Assembly: GCF_001411555.2 (NCBI RefSeq)
Contig: NC_049914.1
Span: 14,834,798-14,898,797 of the forward strand
DNA length: 64,000 nucleotides
Reading direction: 5' to 3'
Source of the DNA: Juglans regia
Taxonomy: Eukaryota > Streptophyta > Magnoliopsida > Fagales > Juglandaceae
The notes beneath the pieces were generated by a model. That model saw only the letters and a program-made list of their open reading frames with translations, made no database searches and was not told the origin of the DNA. Position numbers and translations under genes: made by a program. Below, one piece after another: positions 1 through 12,066 of the stretch (position 1 is the stretch's first letter; the number at the start of each line of letters is the position of its first letter).

Positions 1-1
1 T

Positions 2-2737
2 CAAAAAAGAGGACTTCCACATACGCATTTTTTAATTATATTGCGTCAAGATTGGAAGTTATATGCACCATAATCTTTTGATGAGATTGACTCTACTGAA
101 TTGCCAGACAAAGACAATAATTTACATCCACATACAGCTGTTGTTAAACATATGATGCATGGATCGTGCGGAATTCTAAATCCAACAAATGTATGCATGA
201 AAAAAAATGGTCGTTGCAAGAATAATTACCCAAAAAAGTTTGTGCCGAACACAGTTGTTAGAAATGATTGCTTCCAAATATATAGACGTTCTAATAATGG
301 AACAACAGTCAGAATTAGAGGTCATGTTTTAGATAATCGTTGGGTTGTTTCATATCATCCTTATTTGCTTGAGATGTTCGACTGTTATATTAACGTCGAA
401 ATATGTTCTACAACAAAAGCAGTTAAGTATCTTTACAAATATATTTACAAGAGTCATGACCATATTGCTTTCAACTTGGTTTTTGAACAATCAAATCAAC
501 AAGTTGATGAAATTAAGCGATTTCAATCAGTTCGATGGATTTCTCCACCAGAGGCTATATGGAGAATATTTGGATTTATTGTCAATGAGGTATATTCAGC
601 AGTTTATAGCTTGCACTCACATCTTGAAAGTCGACACCAAGTGGCTTTTCAAGCACATGAAAACTTAGCCAATATAGTGAACTCCGATCTTTCTACGAAA
701 TCAATATTAATAGAATTTTTTGCAACAAATCAAGTTGATATGAATGCCAAAGAATTGTTATATAAAGAATTCCCGGAGTTCTACGTGTGGAGCCAACACT
801 ACAAAATGTGAACTGTTCGAAAAAATAAATTGTGATAGGTCGAATTGTTACAGCAAATCCTTTTAAAGGATAAATGTATTATCTTCGGATATTAATAAAT
901 CACATAGGACGTCCGTTATCATTTGATGATTTAAAAACAGTAAATGGTGTTTTGGCTCATATATTTCATGAAGCAGCTACCATGTATAGTTTAGAAGAAT
1001 GCTTATATAAAGCCTCTCTCTATCAGATGCCTTTCAGTTTGAGAAGACTGTTCGCGACAATTTTGGTTTATTGTAATCCCACCAATCCAAGAGATCTTTA
1101 GGAACGTTTTGAACAAGAGATGTCAGCTGATTTTCAATTAATTGAGCATTCTTCATTGAATGTTAGGATGGAAGTTTTGCGCTCCATTTTCACAATACTC
1201 GAATGAATGGGTAGAGACATTAATTCATTCCATCTTGTTGACCAAAACATTCATTTTGATGAAGATGAATTTTTGTCTGGAGAAATTGATGATGAATTGG
1301 CTGCTCCAATCTCGGAAGAAGATATTCTTACATCAACACTACTTAATAGTGAACAACAGAATATTTACAATTCTGTTTTGGAAAAAATTTTGTCAAATGA
1401 AACCGCTGCATTCTTTATTGATGGACCTATCGGAATAGGGTAAACATTCCTATATAAAACACTCATTGCAACAATAAGATCAAAACAATTAGTAGCTCTT
1501 GCAACTGTTTCATCTGGTGTAGCTGCATTAATTTTACCTGGAGGTCGAACTGCACATTCACGATTTAAAATACCATTAGATATTATCAAAAATGTCATAT
1601 ATGGTGTTAGTAAACAAAGTGGGCTTGCAAGACTACTACAAAAAGCAAAGTTAATTATATGGGATGAAGCTCCTATGTCAAAAAAAAAAGTCATAGAAGC
1701 ACTGGATAAAATGTTGAAAGACATTAATGATTCAAAACTATCTTTTAGTAGAAAGGTTATTGTGTTTGGTGGAGATTTTTGCCAAATTCTACCTGTGGTT
1801 CAAAAAGGCACAAGACAACAACAAATTGATGCTAGCTTGGTTTCTTCTTGCCTGTGGCCAACATTAACAAAGTTTCATTTGACTGAAAATATGCGTACAA
1901 GATTAGATCCAGACTTTATAAAATATATATTGGAATTAGGCAATGTGATGCCACCAATCACAATTGATGAACATGTCAAAATCCCTGCAGCCATGTTAAT
2001 CCCATATGAAAATGATGCCACTTCTTTAGATCATTTGGTGGATTATGTTTTTCATGATATTTGTGATTATTCAGTAAATATTTCAATCATGATGAATCGA
2101 GCTATATTGACACCAAAGAATAGTTATGTTGATAAAATAAACACTTTGTTAATTCAAAAATTTCCCAGGGAGCTAAAACGATATTACAGTTTTGATGAAT
2201 CGATCGATGCATCTGAACAGGCAGTTATGGAAGATTTCTTGAATACTCTAACAGCAAATGGACTTCCTCCTCATGAGTTATTACTGAAACAAAATTGTCC
2301 AATTATGATACTTAGAAACATTAACCCTTCAGCCCAATGGAACAAAACTTATCTATCGCAATTTTGATCGTAACGTCATTCATGCAGAAATTGCAGTTGG
2401 TTATCATAGCGGCAAAAAAAAATTTATTCCAAGAATCTCATTATTACCAAATCCTGATGAAAATAGTGATTTTCCATTCAAGCGAACTCAATTTCTTGTT
2501 AAATTAAGTTATGTAATGAGTATAAACAAATCACAAGGACAAACATTGGATTTTGTTAAAATATATTTACCTCATCCAGTTTTCTCACATGGACAGTTAT
2601 ATATGGCTTTATCAAGAGTTAACCCTATTTCTGCAATCAAGATTTTAATAAGGCCAATTTCTGCTGAAGAATCGGAAAATAATTGCACAAAAAATATTAT
2701 GTATGCAGAATTATTAACATTGGCATCTTCTGATTGA
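2..2737 (+). pseudogene. Helitron Rep/Pif1-like helicase, decayed
   Basis: Remnant of the Helitron replication-initiator/helicase protein, the rolling-circle transposase of plant Helitrons. The window opens inside the Rep domain: the HUH-type motif LPHTHFL is read at about 17-37 in frame 2, and the paired-tyrosine motif KYLYKYIYK is at about 427-453. PEAIWRIFGF (about 549-578) is conserved in this family. The Pif1-type helicase follows: a Walker A-like GPIGIG ends at a TAA (1441-1443) where the lysine codon is expected, then TFLYKTL resumes in the same frame. The Walker B segment IWDEAPMS (about 1658-1681), FGGDFCQILPV (about 1768-1800), NKSQGQTL and YMALSRV (2520-2620) are all recognisable. 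Several stops (first at 71-73) and frame changes make it non-functional. The N-terminus lies outside the window. Family assignment is secure; activity is excluded by the broken Walker A and the stops. Confidence 0.9.
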
Positions 2738-2740
2738 CAT

Positions 2741-3029
2741 TATACAGGTAATCAAATAAAATTCTAAAATTCCTTTTTACTACTAACAAATTAGATGTCC
2801 ATTACACTTCTTTTTTTTTTTCATATTTTACTAATTTCTTTTTGTCAGTCAATCAAAAAATTTCCTTTTATGTTCCTTTTTAGTCTACACTTTAATTAAC
2901 TGTATATTTTATATCATATACTTATACATTTAATTTGTTTCTAGGTTGCCAGTTTTCAACATACGGATCATTTATACATCAATTAAAGATATTTCTCCAA
3001 CCACAAGGAACTGAAAAATAAACATACTT
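2741..3029. other. AT-rich spacer between helicase and RPA-like genes
   Basis: About 290 bases of T-rich DNA with no ORF or repeat structure that I can recognise. It may hold the promoter and 5' leader of the RPA-like gene downstream. Confidence 0.4.
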
Positions 3030-5250
3030 ATGGCTGAAAAATCCCCTAAACGAACTGGGCAACACTCACCAGTGAAATATCAAAACTTGACATCGGTCAA
3101 TCAAGAGGTACTTCATTTATTTTTGTGATTATCCTTCTTTTTACAAAATAAAAATCATTATATTTTTTATTATATATCTTTTACTTTCTATGTAATTATA
3201 TTTTATCATAAAAAGTAATTATTCATATTTTCTCATGTGATACAGGAAAATTGGGTCCAAGCAGCGTTGTTTGGTAAAGATATTGATTCGCGGGATGATT
3301 CTTTGTAGATTTTCCAATCTTATTATATTACAAACGCATATGTTAAGCCATTGGATCCTAAATATAGGATTGAGGGTCATGAATATCAATGGATTCTAAA
3401 TTTTAAAATAATAATTAAAGAAGTGCCAGAGAATGAAGGTCAAGTAGGAATGCCAAAGTACAACCTCATTCCTATCGAATGGTTAGATCCTCATAAAGAC
3501 TCAATTGCAGAAATAGGTAATTTATTATTTTCTTTTGAAATTTTTATTAACAACAAACTAATAATTTAAATCTTATTAATCAGACCTCTTAACAATCGCT
3601 ATTCATATAAAGTCATCTAGAGAGATAACATTAACAAGTGGGCCAACTGTAATTCAAAAAATCTATGTTATAGATCAGAGGTAAAAAAAAAATCATTCTC
3701 TTTAATTTTTTAAAATTACTTTGCAATCTTTATTTTTAAAATTTACTATTGATTCTTTTGTTTTATATGTCATAGCTTAAATGATATCTGTTTAACAATG
3801 TGGGGTCGCTTTGTTCAAGATAAATGCCAAAAAATTTCAGAGATAATTGAAGCAAAATCAATTATATGTGCTACAAAACTAAGAGTTCGGTCTTATAATG
3901 GTACTTTTATTAATTAACATTTTTAAATGTTATTTTGAATCATATATTTTCTAACTAATAATTATCTGTATTTATAATACAGAATTTATCTCTCTCGTCT
4001 AGGCCAACAAGTGTATTTACAATTAATCATCTTCTTCCTGAGGCAGAGTCGTTGCAAAGATGGTAATCCATATTTAAACAATTCTTCATTAGTATATTTC
4101 TATCAAAAGCTACAAATCTATATTTTTCTTTTATTAATGCATTAAAAATAGCACAATTATATCAATATTGATTAATCTTAATTTTTTTTTTTAATCAAAG
4201 AGTTAGGGCCACATGTCCAATAATGACCCCTCCCCATTTTTATTAATAGACCATCACTTATGGCAGAAGAATACCAATGTTACATCATCAGCATCTGGGG
4301 GTTTACATAAAACCAAAACCCAGCATGCTAAAAAGGACCAACCTAATCCAAAAAAAAAAAAAAACAAATCTTAACAACTGCCAGACATAACTCAATACTA
4401 AACAACTCTCAAAGTAGGCAAACCACACCGATCCAGTCGCAAAATTCCTTTAAGCATATGAAGAATATTTCCTTGAGTAAAATCTTCAGAGCTTCCACTA
4501 CTACCCAATCTCGCAAGCCAATTTGCTGCAGAATTTCTTTCTCGAAAAACATGTTAAATTAAAAATATGTTAAGTAATTTAAACTATATACATTGAAGAT
4601 CTAAACTTTATTTTTCTTAAATTAAATTTTATTTTTAATTTTTAAAGGCGTCAATTAATGATTCAATGCTTGAAAGTATTATTGTAAAATCTTTGAAATA
4701 TCCATCTACATCTTTATCATCGGTTGGTGTTCGAGAAATAACACAAAATTGTGATGTTGTTGCGTTGCTGTAAGGTTTGCAACCAATGGAGGTAAAATAC
4801 TTTTCTTAATGTCATGTTTAGATTTTTATTCATTCTCACTGTGTAAAACATTGTTTCTAATATAATATAGAAAACAAAATTATGGATCAAGGCAAAGATA
4901 AACGTCATCAATTTATGCCAAATATTCTTTTACATGTCATGCATAAATTGTAATAAGGGAACTGGGCATGACCAAAATGAAAGCTTTCTTTGTTATCACT
5001 GCAAACATCAAAGTGTTGCTCAACCACGGTATATATTCTTTAAATTTCACTACTTAATAATTCAATTCAAAATTTTTTTGTATGTAATTTTTATCAATCC
5101 TAACAAAAACTAGTACACTCATTATTTGTAGTTGTCGGACATATGTTAAGCTTGATGATGAGACAGGAAAATTAGCTACAGTTATGTTTGGCGAATTTGC
5201 AAAGGAGGCATTGGGTTGTACAACGATTGACTTTATGAATCATACTGGAG
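3030..5250 (+). pseudogene. RPA-like (replication protein A large-subunit type) gene carried by the Helitron
   Basis: Intron-rich gene resembling the RPA1-like/DUF223 single-strand DNA-binding proteins that plant Helitrons often carry. Exon 1 is 3030-3107 (ATG, ends before GTACTT). Exon 2 runs from 3246 to 3516 and carries the OB-fold stretch YVKPLDPKYRIEGHEYQW, but with an in-frame TAG at 3306-3308. Further exon-like stretches give DLLTIAIHIKSSREITLTSG (about 3582-3682), LTMWGRFVQDKC (about 3790-3890) and INHLLPEAESLQRW (about 4020-4065). After an inserted LINE fragment the C-terminal OB domain appears, with a zinc ribbon CINC then FLCYHC (about 4940-5010) and LDDETGKLATVMFGEFAKEA (about 5150-5210). 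Exon order matches RPA1-like proteins. The TAG indicates it is probably dead; exon limits after exon 2 are approximate. Its place just behind the helicase on the same strand supports one Helitron. Confidence 0.75.
4186..4560 (-). mobile_element. LINE 3' end fragment (RNase H tail) inside the RPA-like gene
   Basis: The minus strand reads VFRERNSAANWLARLG followed by a short tail and a stop, matching the C-terminal end of the RNase H domain in plant L1-like LINEs (pattern Rx-N-x-A-A-D-x-L-A). Its 3' side ends in a T tract on the plus strand (about 4186-4197), that is, a poly(A) tail on the minus strand. It lies in what should be an intron of the RPA-like gene. Strongly 5'-truncated. I could not define a convincing target duplication. 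Confidence 0.6.
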
Positions 5251-5798
5251 ATGTAACTTTTTTTTTTTTACTATTTTTTCATTTTCGATAAAAAATACTT
5301 AATTATACTTTAAGATATCTCTTATGTTTTCTATAAAATAATTCAACTATATATTACAACAGTTAACATATAAACCATAAATAACAACTTCAATTTCTAA
5401 ACTTAAAAATTCTAATAATATAATTAAATTGCTTATAAAAAAATATTATTTTTCAATTTTCAATTTTCTTCTATGTGCAAATTATTTATACATTTGTTGA
5501 TTATTTAATCTCGCTAAATATTTAATATGCATGAGCATTTACCATTTATAGAAAACATGGCATTGCAAGCTTTAGAAAAATAATAGATGATTCAACTTGC
5601 AGTAGATCCAAACAAATTCAACTAACAACAACACAAAAATTTTAATATTATCTCAATTGGTCCTGTCCAATATGGTCTAGAACTAGAATGATGATGAGAA
5701 AAAAACAAATTTATAACTTATCTTGTTGTTTAACTTCTTTTAACATTTATCAGAACAAATTTCTATAAAACAATCAAAAAACTCAACTAGGCAAATAT

Positions 5799-5822
5799 AC
5801 ATTGCACATTGCGCCTCCACTA

Positions 5823-5823
<1 letters not shown>
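5799..5823 (+). other. Candidate Helitron 3' terminus (CTAG|T)
   Basis: A short, imperfect hairpin (GCAC-ATT-GCGC) is followed after a few bases by CTAG and then T, the arrangement expected at a Helitron 3' end (CTRR inserted before T). It lies about 570 bases after the last recognisable RPA-like exon. The stem is short and mismatched, so this is only a candidate boundary. Confidence 0.35.

Positions 5824-5825
<2 letters not shown>

Positions 5826-5868
<43 letters not shown>
5826..5868. repeat. (TA)n microsatellite
   Basis: About 20 TA dinucleotides with one G interruption near the right end, directly after the candidate Helitron terminus. Confidence 0.9.
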
Positions 5869-5869
<1 letters not shown>

Positions 5870-5875
<6 letters not shown>

Positions 5876-8530
5876 ATTTTTCTGATCCAACTCGTCTCAC
5901 ATTAATTATTTGTTTATTTTTGGCTCCGAAATAAAGCCTTTCCCGTATTCTCTTTTTCTTTTGTTCATGCAGCCCACTTTGACTTCATCGAGGTTACTCG
6001 TTTTCACATTAGTTAGTTACTGATTGAATATAAGAAATGTTTTATTTTATTTTATCTCATTTTATTATTATAATTTTTTTAAATCTTCATATAAAATATA
6101 ATAAATAATTTAATTTTTTTTAAATTTCAAAAAAATAATATCAATATTAAAATATAATATTTTAATAATATTTTATTTAACTTTTAATTTTTATTTCAAC
6201 TCATCTCATTATAACTCATTGTTCAAACCGCACCTAAATCATTTAGTTCACACTCGAGAATTTGGTTAAAGCATTTTTCTTTCGGTACTAATATCATATT
6301 TTACATAAAGTTCATACAAACCTGAGATTATAACTGTCCGAAAGTGGAAACTTTTTCACATATTTCCATTGTTTATAAGCTTCTTCAAACCCAAAAAATC
6401 CGAGAAGAGACAAGCATCAAAATCGTCATCCTCAACGAAAATCTGTAAAAGATGTGAGCATTCGGTGGTGTAATATATACATATTGAATTAGATATATTA
6501 TTATGATCGCTAACTCATAATTTAGAGCAGAGGGAACGCCCACGTTTATAATATTCTTGCTTGATAGATATGGCTTCCATATATGAATATTCTTGCACGT
6601 TTTGAATTTGCAACCACCAAGAGAAACACGATATGCATGATGTCCTCAAAGTCAAAAGAAGAAGTAATAGTTTTGAAACATGGTCGGTCCCTCTTCACCT
6701 GCATTTTTTACAACCCATACTTCATGGATTGATATTCAACATCTACCAAATTACTGTTTTCGATGCCTACTGAAAACGTGTGAAGGATGAATAATTATTT
6801 TGAATAAAAATATGCTTTGAATATAATTTGAATATAATTTTTTAATTTAAAATATGCTTTGAATATAATTTTTTAATTTAATTTTTATTTTGAAATTTAA
6901 AAAGTTGTATTGTTTTTTTTTTAAGTCTGTAAAAGTTGTAATTATTAGGTAATCATTAGATAAATAATTGAAAATTTGAAATTGTAAAGTGTTTTGTGTT
7001 TGAGTGGTATTTGAGAAAGAAATTCCAAACATGGCTTAGTGATCAGCAATGCTGTTTTTAATTTTTATTTCTTCATTTTTAGTTATCTTTTGTCAATATG
7101 ATACACATTTTAAGTGATGTCACATGTGATATACTACTTATTAACAATCAGGGGGAGAGTTTTCCTCCAATACTTTAGAAGAGTTTTCCTCCAATAATGA
7201 GTTATAATGTGATTTTTTTTATACATTTGAAAATACGGAAATGATATATTATACAATATTTTTTTATAATTACTACTATAAAATCTCTACACCACAAATC
7301 ATTTATATGATATAATTTGATTTGAAAGAAAAATATTTAAAATTTAAATTTTATAAATTAAATTTTACTATTTAAGTTATATATATATATATATATATAG
7401 ACTCTATATATTGATTGAGAATAGAACAACATTTTACACAATGAGCGGTATGATTATATAAAGAAAGACTGTACGGTATTATTATTGTTTGGATATTAGT
7501 TCGCTTTTATGACTAGTCAACTAACAATGAGCGATATCCATCGATGATTGATCATATTGAAAAGTGTACCGATTAGTATTATTTTTTTTATAATTATTTT
7601 TATGTATATTTTATTAAATTTTAATTAATAAATATACATAAATACATAAAAAAAAAAAAAAATTTGGTACGTTTTATCGATTTACTGAATATTTTCCATT
7701 AACAAAAAGTCTTTAACGTGTAAGAGATCAGAATCTGCAGTCCACATGATCGGCTAGCTGTAGCTCAAGATTGTAAGGTTCGAAGTTTAAAAAAATTTAA
7801 AAGACAGACATGATGGATGATTATTTGGCCAACATTAATATTGATATGACCAATCATTTATTTCGACTCTATTATATTGCTCGTTGATTTGGATTCATTT
7901 TTTATCGATCGATTATTTATAGATTCTGCATTTGTCACATTGCAAGTACTATAAACAATAATACAAATAATGCGACAACAATAAAATAAGAGAAACATAT
8001 AGACCGTAGAAAAAAGACAGATAAGGCCTGGCGATTGATCATATATACTTTGAAGTCTACGTCCAATATTGTATCAGTAAGCCTTATGAGCATTGGCATT
8101 GCAGGCTTAATAAAAAAACTTAATCAATATATGATAAATTTTATCAAAAAAGAGTTTTATTGAATTAGTCAAAGAAATAAGTGTAAAATTTTAAACTACA
8201 ATAAATAGATATATTTTTTTAAATTTAAAGGACTACTGTTCACTCATCAAATATATTTTTTATTTTATAATAAGTGGTGATTTTACATAGTGTCAGAGTA
8301 GATATCTTGAATTAGAATCCCGACTCTATACTCTATTTCATTTAATTAAATATTTCACATATTAGACCATCAATTAAAGAGTCTATTCATATCCAAGAGG
8401 AAGTGTTATTATATAAAATAGTTAATACAACCTATTTCTTTGGATTAGTTTAAATTTTTGAAATAAGTAACAATTTTATTTGATATTAGATCGGACCATG
8501 TGCTCATGAGAGAGGCAAAGCAGCTGGAGG
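5870..8530. other. AT-rich intergenic DNA
   Basis: No gene is supported here. Apart from one palindromic MITE copy (listed separately) and a short (TA)n run near 7378-7400, the stretch is low-complexity A/T-rich sequence. Short ORFs here have no recognisable domain and skewed composition. Confidence 0.5.
6036..6238. mobile_element. Palindromic MITE, copy A
   Basis: First of four dispersed copies of a 200-230 bp AT-rich repeat. It runs from TTTATCTCATTTTATTATTA through AATATAATAAATAATTTAA to TCAACTCATCTCATT and a CAAACCGCACC end. The core AAAATATAATAAATAATTTAA is shared with copies at 9121, 13957 and 30320. Borders are approximate; no transposase is encoded. Confidence 0.6.
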
Positions 8531-8536
8531 ACGCAA

Positions 8537-8794
8537 GTGACACGAGTTGAAGATCTCCGTATGAGGTTGTCAGCCCTTGAGGCGCAGATAAGTTGTACTA
8601 GGAGAATGCTCAGCTATAATGTGAGACACGAATATGCTCCGATTTGGCTAATTTCGACGATGCTGGATATTTCAATTCGTAGGGCCACTGACTTGAACCG
8701 CAGAAATGTCGTAGAATTACTAGAGTATATTATAAGTATTGGAATAAATTACAAGGATGGTCAGAAAAGATCAATATTAGAACAACGTCAATGA
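8537..8794 (+). CDS. Unrecognised 85-codon ORF
   Basis: A single uninterrupted frame of 85 codons with balanced composition, unlike the surrounding A/T-rich DNA. The first third (MTRVEDLRMRLSALEAQI) looks like a short amphipathic or coiled-coil helix. I recognise no domain, and there is no sign of a flanking exon. It could be a fragment of a captured or retrotransposed gene, or chance. Confidence 0.2.
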   Translation: MTRVEDLRMRLSALEAQISCTRRMLSYNVRHEYAPIWLISTMLDISIRRATDLNRRNVVELLEYIISIGINYKDGQKRSILEQRQ

Positions 8795-9120
8795 TTTATT
8801 TAGATTTCTGTCTAAAATAGGTAATTAAAGACTACTTTCTCTATTTTGATTAGAGAAATAATATTTGTAGATGTGGAATATGCGTAATTCTTTAGGAAAC
8901 AATAAATAAATACGGTAAAAAATGACTAATTTTTAAATAGTTAACACTATTCTTTTTTAAAAACAATTATACGATAATTACGTACTCTATAATTATGTCT
9001 AATATTATTCAAAATACTCTTAGAATAAGAGAACAGGAAAAGAATGTAAAGAAGGCAGACAAACGACACAAGGCCACATAAAATGGCTTTGATGCCATCC
9101 TTAGAAAAATGAAAGTAATA

Positions 9121-9352
9121 ATAGGTCTCGTTTGCATCTAAAAGTCATCTCAATTCATCTTATCTCATTATTATAATATTTTTAAATTTTAATATAAAAT
9201 ATAATAAATAATTTAATTTTTTCAAATTTTAAAATAATTTTTTTAAATTTCTACATAAAATATAATAAATAATTTAATTTTTATTCTATTATTTATAAAT
9301 TATTTTAATACATCTCAACTCATTTATAAATCAAAATTACTCTTAAATATGG
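9121..9352. mobile_element. Palindromic MITE, copy B
   Basis: Second copy of the family seen at 6036. It begins near CTCGTTTGCATCTAAAAGTC, has AATTCATCTTATCTCATTA, two copies of the AAAATATAATAAATAATTTAA core, and ends at CATCTCAACTCATTTATAAA. Edges are approximate. Confidence 0.6.
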
Positions 9353-10040
9353 AGATGTGAAAATGGGAAAAGTGAAACGAAGAACTGAAGGGTTCCTTCC
9401 GAGGGGCCTACCCACTACACAAAAAAGTCCAACAGATCATACCTCACACCGATCGAGTTCATCGAATGGAGTATACGCTTTTGGAAAAAAATTGGATACG
9501 TGTCCCTAAAATCGATACGCATGGGACCAAGAAGAATAATAATGTCTTAATTTCAAAAAGAAATGCATTTCCATAACACATGCATTAGGCAAAAGATTTA
9601 GGACAAATGAGCTGTCGGTCGGACACCGAATTTTACTCCCACATATGTCAGATCGGTACGAAGACCGTGTTTACTTGCAATAGTTTAGGTTACGTTTGAT
9701 CAGTGAGATTGTTTTAGATATTTTATAAATAATAAAAAAATAATGAAAAATATTAAATAATAATAAATAAATCATAATAAAAGATAAAAGTAATAATAAA
9801 ATAACAATAAATAAGTAAAAACTAATAAAATAAACTTTTTGCACATGACAACTATAATGATAAATTTATTACTTGTTACAATTTATTTATAATTTTTTCA
9901 TTATTTTTTCATTTAATATTTAAAAAATAACTATTTGTAAAATTATATATTTTTTTAACTTTTTTTTAAAAAAGAAAGGATGTTAAAAAATATTTAAAAG
10001 AAAATAATAAAAAAAAATTCGAATATAGTATCAAAATAGT

Positions 10041-10255
10041 AAGAGTAGTGCTACATCTCCCGGTTCAAAAGTCTACCGAATAGGCAAGAAGTGGTTTTTT
10101 ATTTTTTATTTTTTTTATTTCATATATTTTTTTAATCATCATAAATATTTATAAAATAAATAAAAATTCACAACATCATTAAAAAATACTTTCTTAATCA
10201 GCTAGTAAAAAAAAAAATGTTTCGGGACACATCTTCGGAATATATTTTCAGGATA
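10041..10255. mobile_element. MITE-like element with GTGCTAC-type ends
   Basis: Left edge AGTAGTGCTACATCTCCCGG and right edge, read on the other strand, AGTATTGCTCTATCCTG form short imperfect inverted ends. The inner part contains CATTAAAAAATACTTTCTTA, which is also found inside the element at 40587, suggesting a shared family. No coding capacity. Confidence 0.45.
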
Positions 10256-10470
10256 GAGCAATACTATACAACCTCCTAACTTTCACATACTATATCTTTT
10301 TTAAAATTTTAATATTTTTTTAAAATTTTTTTGAGTTTATTTTTTTAAAACTAATTCAATTTTTTTATTTATTATTTATATATTAAATATTTGATAAAAT
10401 AAAAAAAAAAATATAGTGTGCATAAGTTACGTGAATAGTATAAAATTGTGTAAATTTTTCTATTTGGAAT
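10256..10470. mobile_element. Second MITE-like element abutting the previous one
   Basis: AT-rich segment bounded by TATACAACCTCC...CATACTATAT on the left and, inverted, TATACTATTCACG...CACACTATAT on the right, about 30 bases of imperfect inverted repeat. Non-coding. Borders are by eye. Confidence 0.4.
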
Positions 10471-10687
10471 GATCTATATAGCATTTCTGAAGTAGTAAAT
10501 GGATGGAGGTATGCCAATCATTGCACTATTTTTTCTGCAATTTCACCCGCTACAAGACAAAGCTTTATTGAGTAATTTTGATGAATGCATCGCCCATATA
10601 TATTGGATTCTGATGCCGATCATTATGGTCACGCCGACCTTGTCATCGTTGTCACCGTCCGCGCGATAAACATGTAATTATCTATTC

Positions 10688-10694
<7 letters not shown>

Positions 10695-10722
<28 letters not shown>
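10695..10722. repeat. (TA)n microsatellite
   Basis: Uninterrupted run of about 14 TA units. Confidence 0.85.
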
Positions 10723-10727
<5 letters not shown>

Positions 10728-12016
10728 ATCTTAGTGAAAGATAAATTTCTTTAACTTATTTTGCTTTTCTACGTTAATTTCTAAAACCTTTATATAGGAC
10801 AATCTGTGAAATTATCGAACTTATCTTCTTCCTAGAGTGAAGTTTTCTTACTACTTCTACTAGTAGTATTGTATGTATACATAACGTTATAAATTCGTAC
10901 TCACTCATCATGTGCAGAAACAAAATTCGAAAATTCAAAAACATTTTAAATAATTATACATATATTATTTTTATTAAATAACATTAATTATTTATTTTTA
11001 TGCATTGTGCAAATCTACATCTAATTATACAAATATAAGAAGAAATAGCAATATAAATAGCTTACGAAAATTGGAAAAAAAAAAAAAAAGAAGCCATAGA
11101 AGTGTCAAAATTGTATTGATGATGAAATTAATTTATAGATGGATGAAGAATCAAAGTTCGTATGTTATGCAAACAAATACTTCTCCTTACGTGAGGATTA
11201 CGATATGTATGCCACGTAATAATTGGCTTTGCATTATCCAAATTAAATCTCTGCAATAATTTATCTTTGTCAATCTTAAATGAGTCTGGTTTGGGCCATC
11301 AAACTGCATATCGATACTAACATAATTTTTTTTGTTAAAAAAAAAAATAAAAGAATGAAAATCTTAAGAGAAGAAGAAGAAGAAGAAGATTTTTTATCTC
11401 ACAAAAATTATTTCCGTCACTACTCGTACCGTTTTATTAAACAAATATCTTACATATCAATATCGGTGCACAGTTTGATATACATACTCTCTTACAAGAA
11501 GATTTTTCTATCTTTAAATTACCTATCATGATCTGTTTGATCAAAAAATTATTATATAATATTCCTGAAATATAAATGACATGAGTTTCTTATAATCTAA
11601 TAATATGTCATGTCATTAAAGTTACACATATGCTAATAAATTATTTGTAGAAATACTAATTCTTAATCATATATACAACGTATCAAGATAAGTTGAGAGT
11701 ACGAAATTATATATATATATATATACACACACACACTCCTCTCTCTATTCAATAATTGAAAAGATGAATTCAGAGGAAGCAACTAGTACTAAACTAAATG
11801 AAGCAAGTTGGCGTACGTAAAAGTGGAGAAGGGCAAAGGCAAGGTGGTTTGGCGGCATTAATATCTAACCAACGCTAGCTGCTTGCTTGCAAGGCACATG
11901 CAGGTTAAAGCTATTCGATCCCTTTACTGCTACCTTCCCCCACACATCGTCAACATCTCTTTAACAGAATATGTCTCGTGCTCCCATCCACTTTATATTG
12001 CCCCTATCACCCACAC

Positions 12017-12025
12017 TATATAAAA
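12017..12025 (+). promoter_or_regulatory. Probable TATA box of the DUF946 gene
   Basis: TATATAAAA lies 42 bases before the chosen ATG at 12067. It argues against the in-frame upstream ATG at 11971, which would lie in front of the TATA box. The implied 5' leader would be short, about 20 bases. Confidence 0.5.
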
Positions 12026-12066
12026 TATTCTTCTTCTGCTTCACCCATATTTTGGTTGTCTTGACA

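Larger units (their letters stand above)
8800..11960. other. AT-rich intergenic DNA upstream of the DUF946 gene
   Basis: No gene is supported. The stretch holds three MITE-like repeats (listed separately), several (TA)n tracts including 10695-10722 and 11707-11727, and a GAAGAAGAAGAAGAAGAAG run near 11371. The last 250 bases would contain the promoter of the gene starting at 12067. Confidence 0.5.

Noticed and set aside
7741..7790. tRNA/SINE-like string with GGTTCGAAG
   Set aside because: Only a B box-like stretch is present; no A box at proper spacing, no tail and no flanking duplication.
11971..12066. In-frame upstream ATG (MSRAPIHF...) for the DUF946 gene
   Set aside because: It lies upstream of the TATA box at 12017 and would add a hydrophobic stretch not expected in the family.
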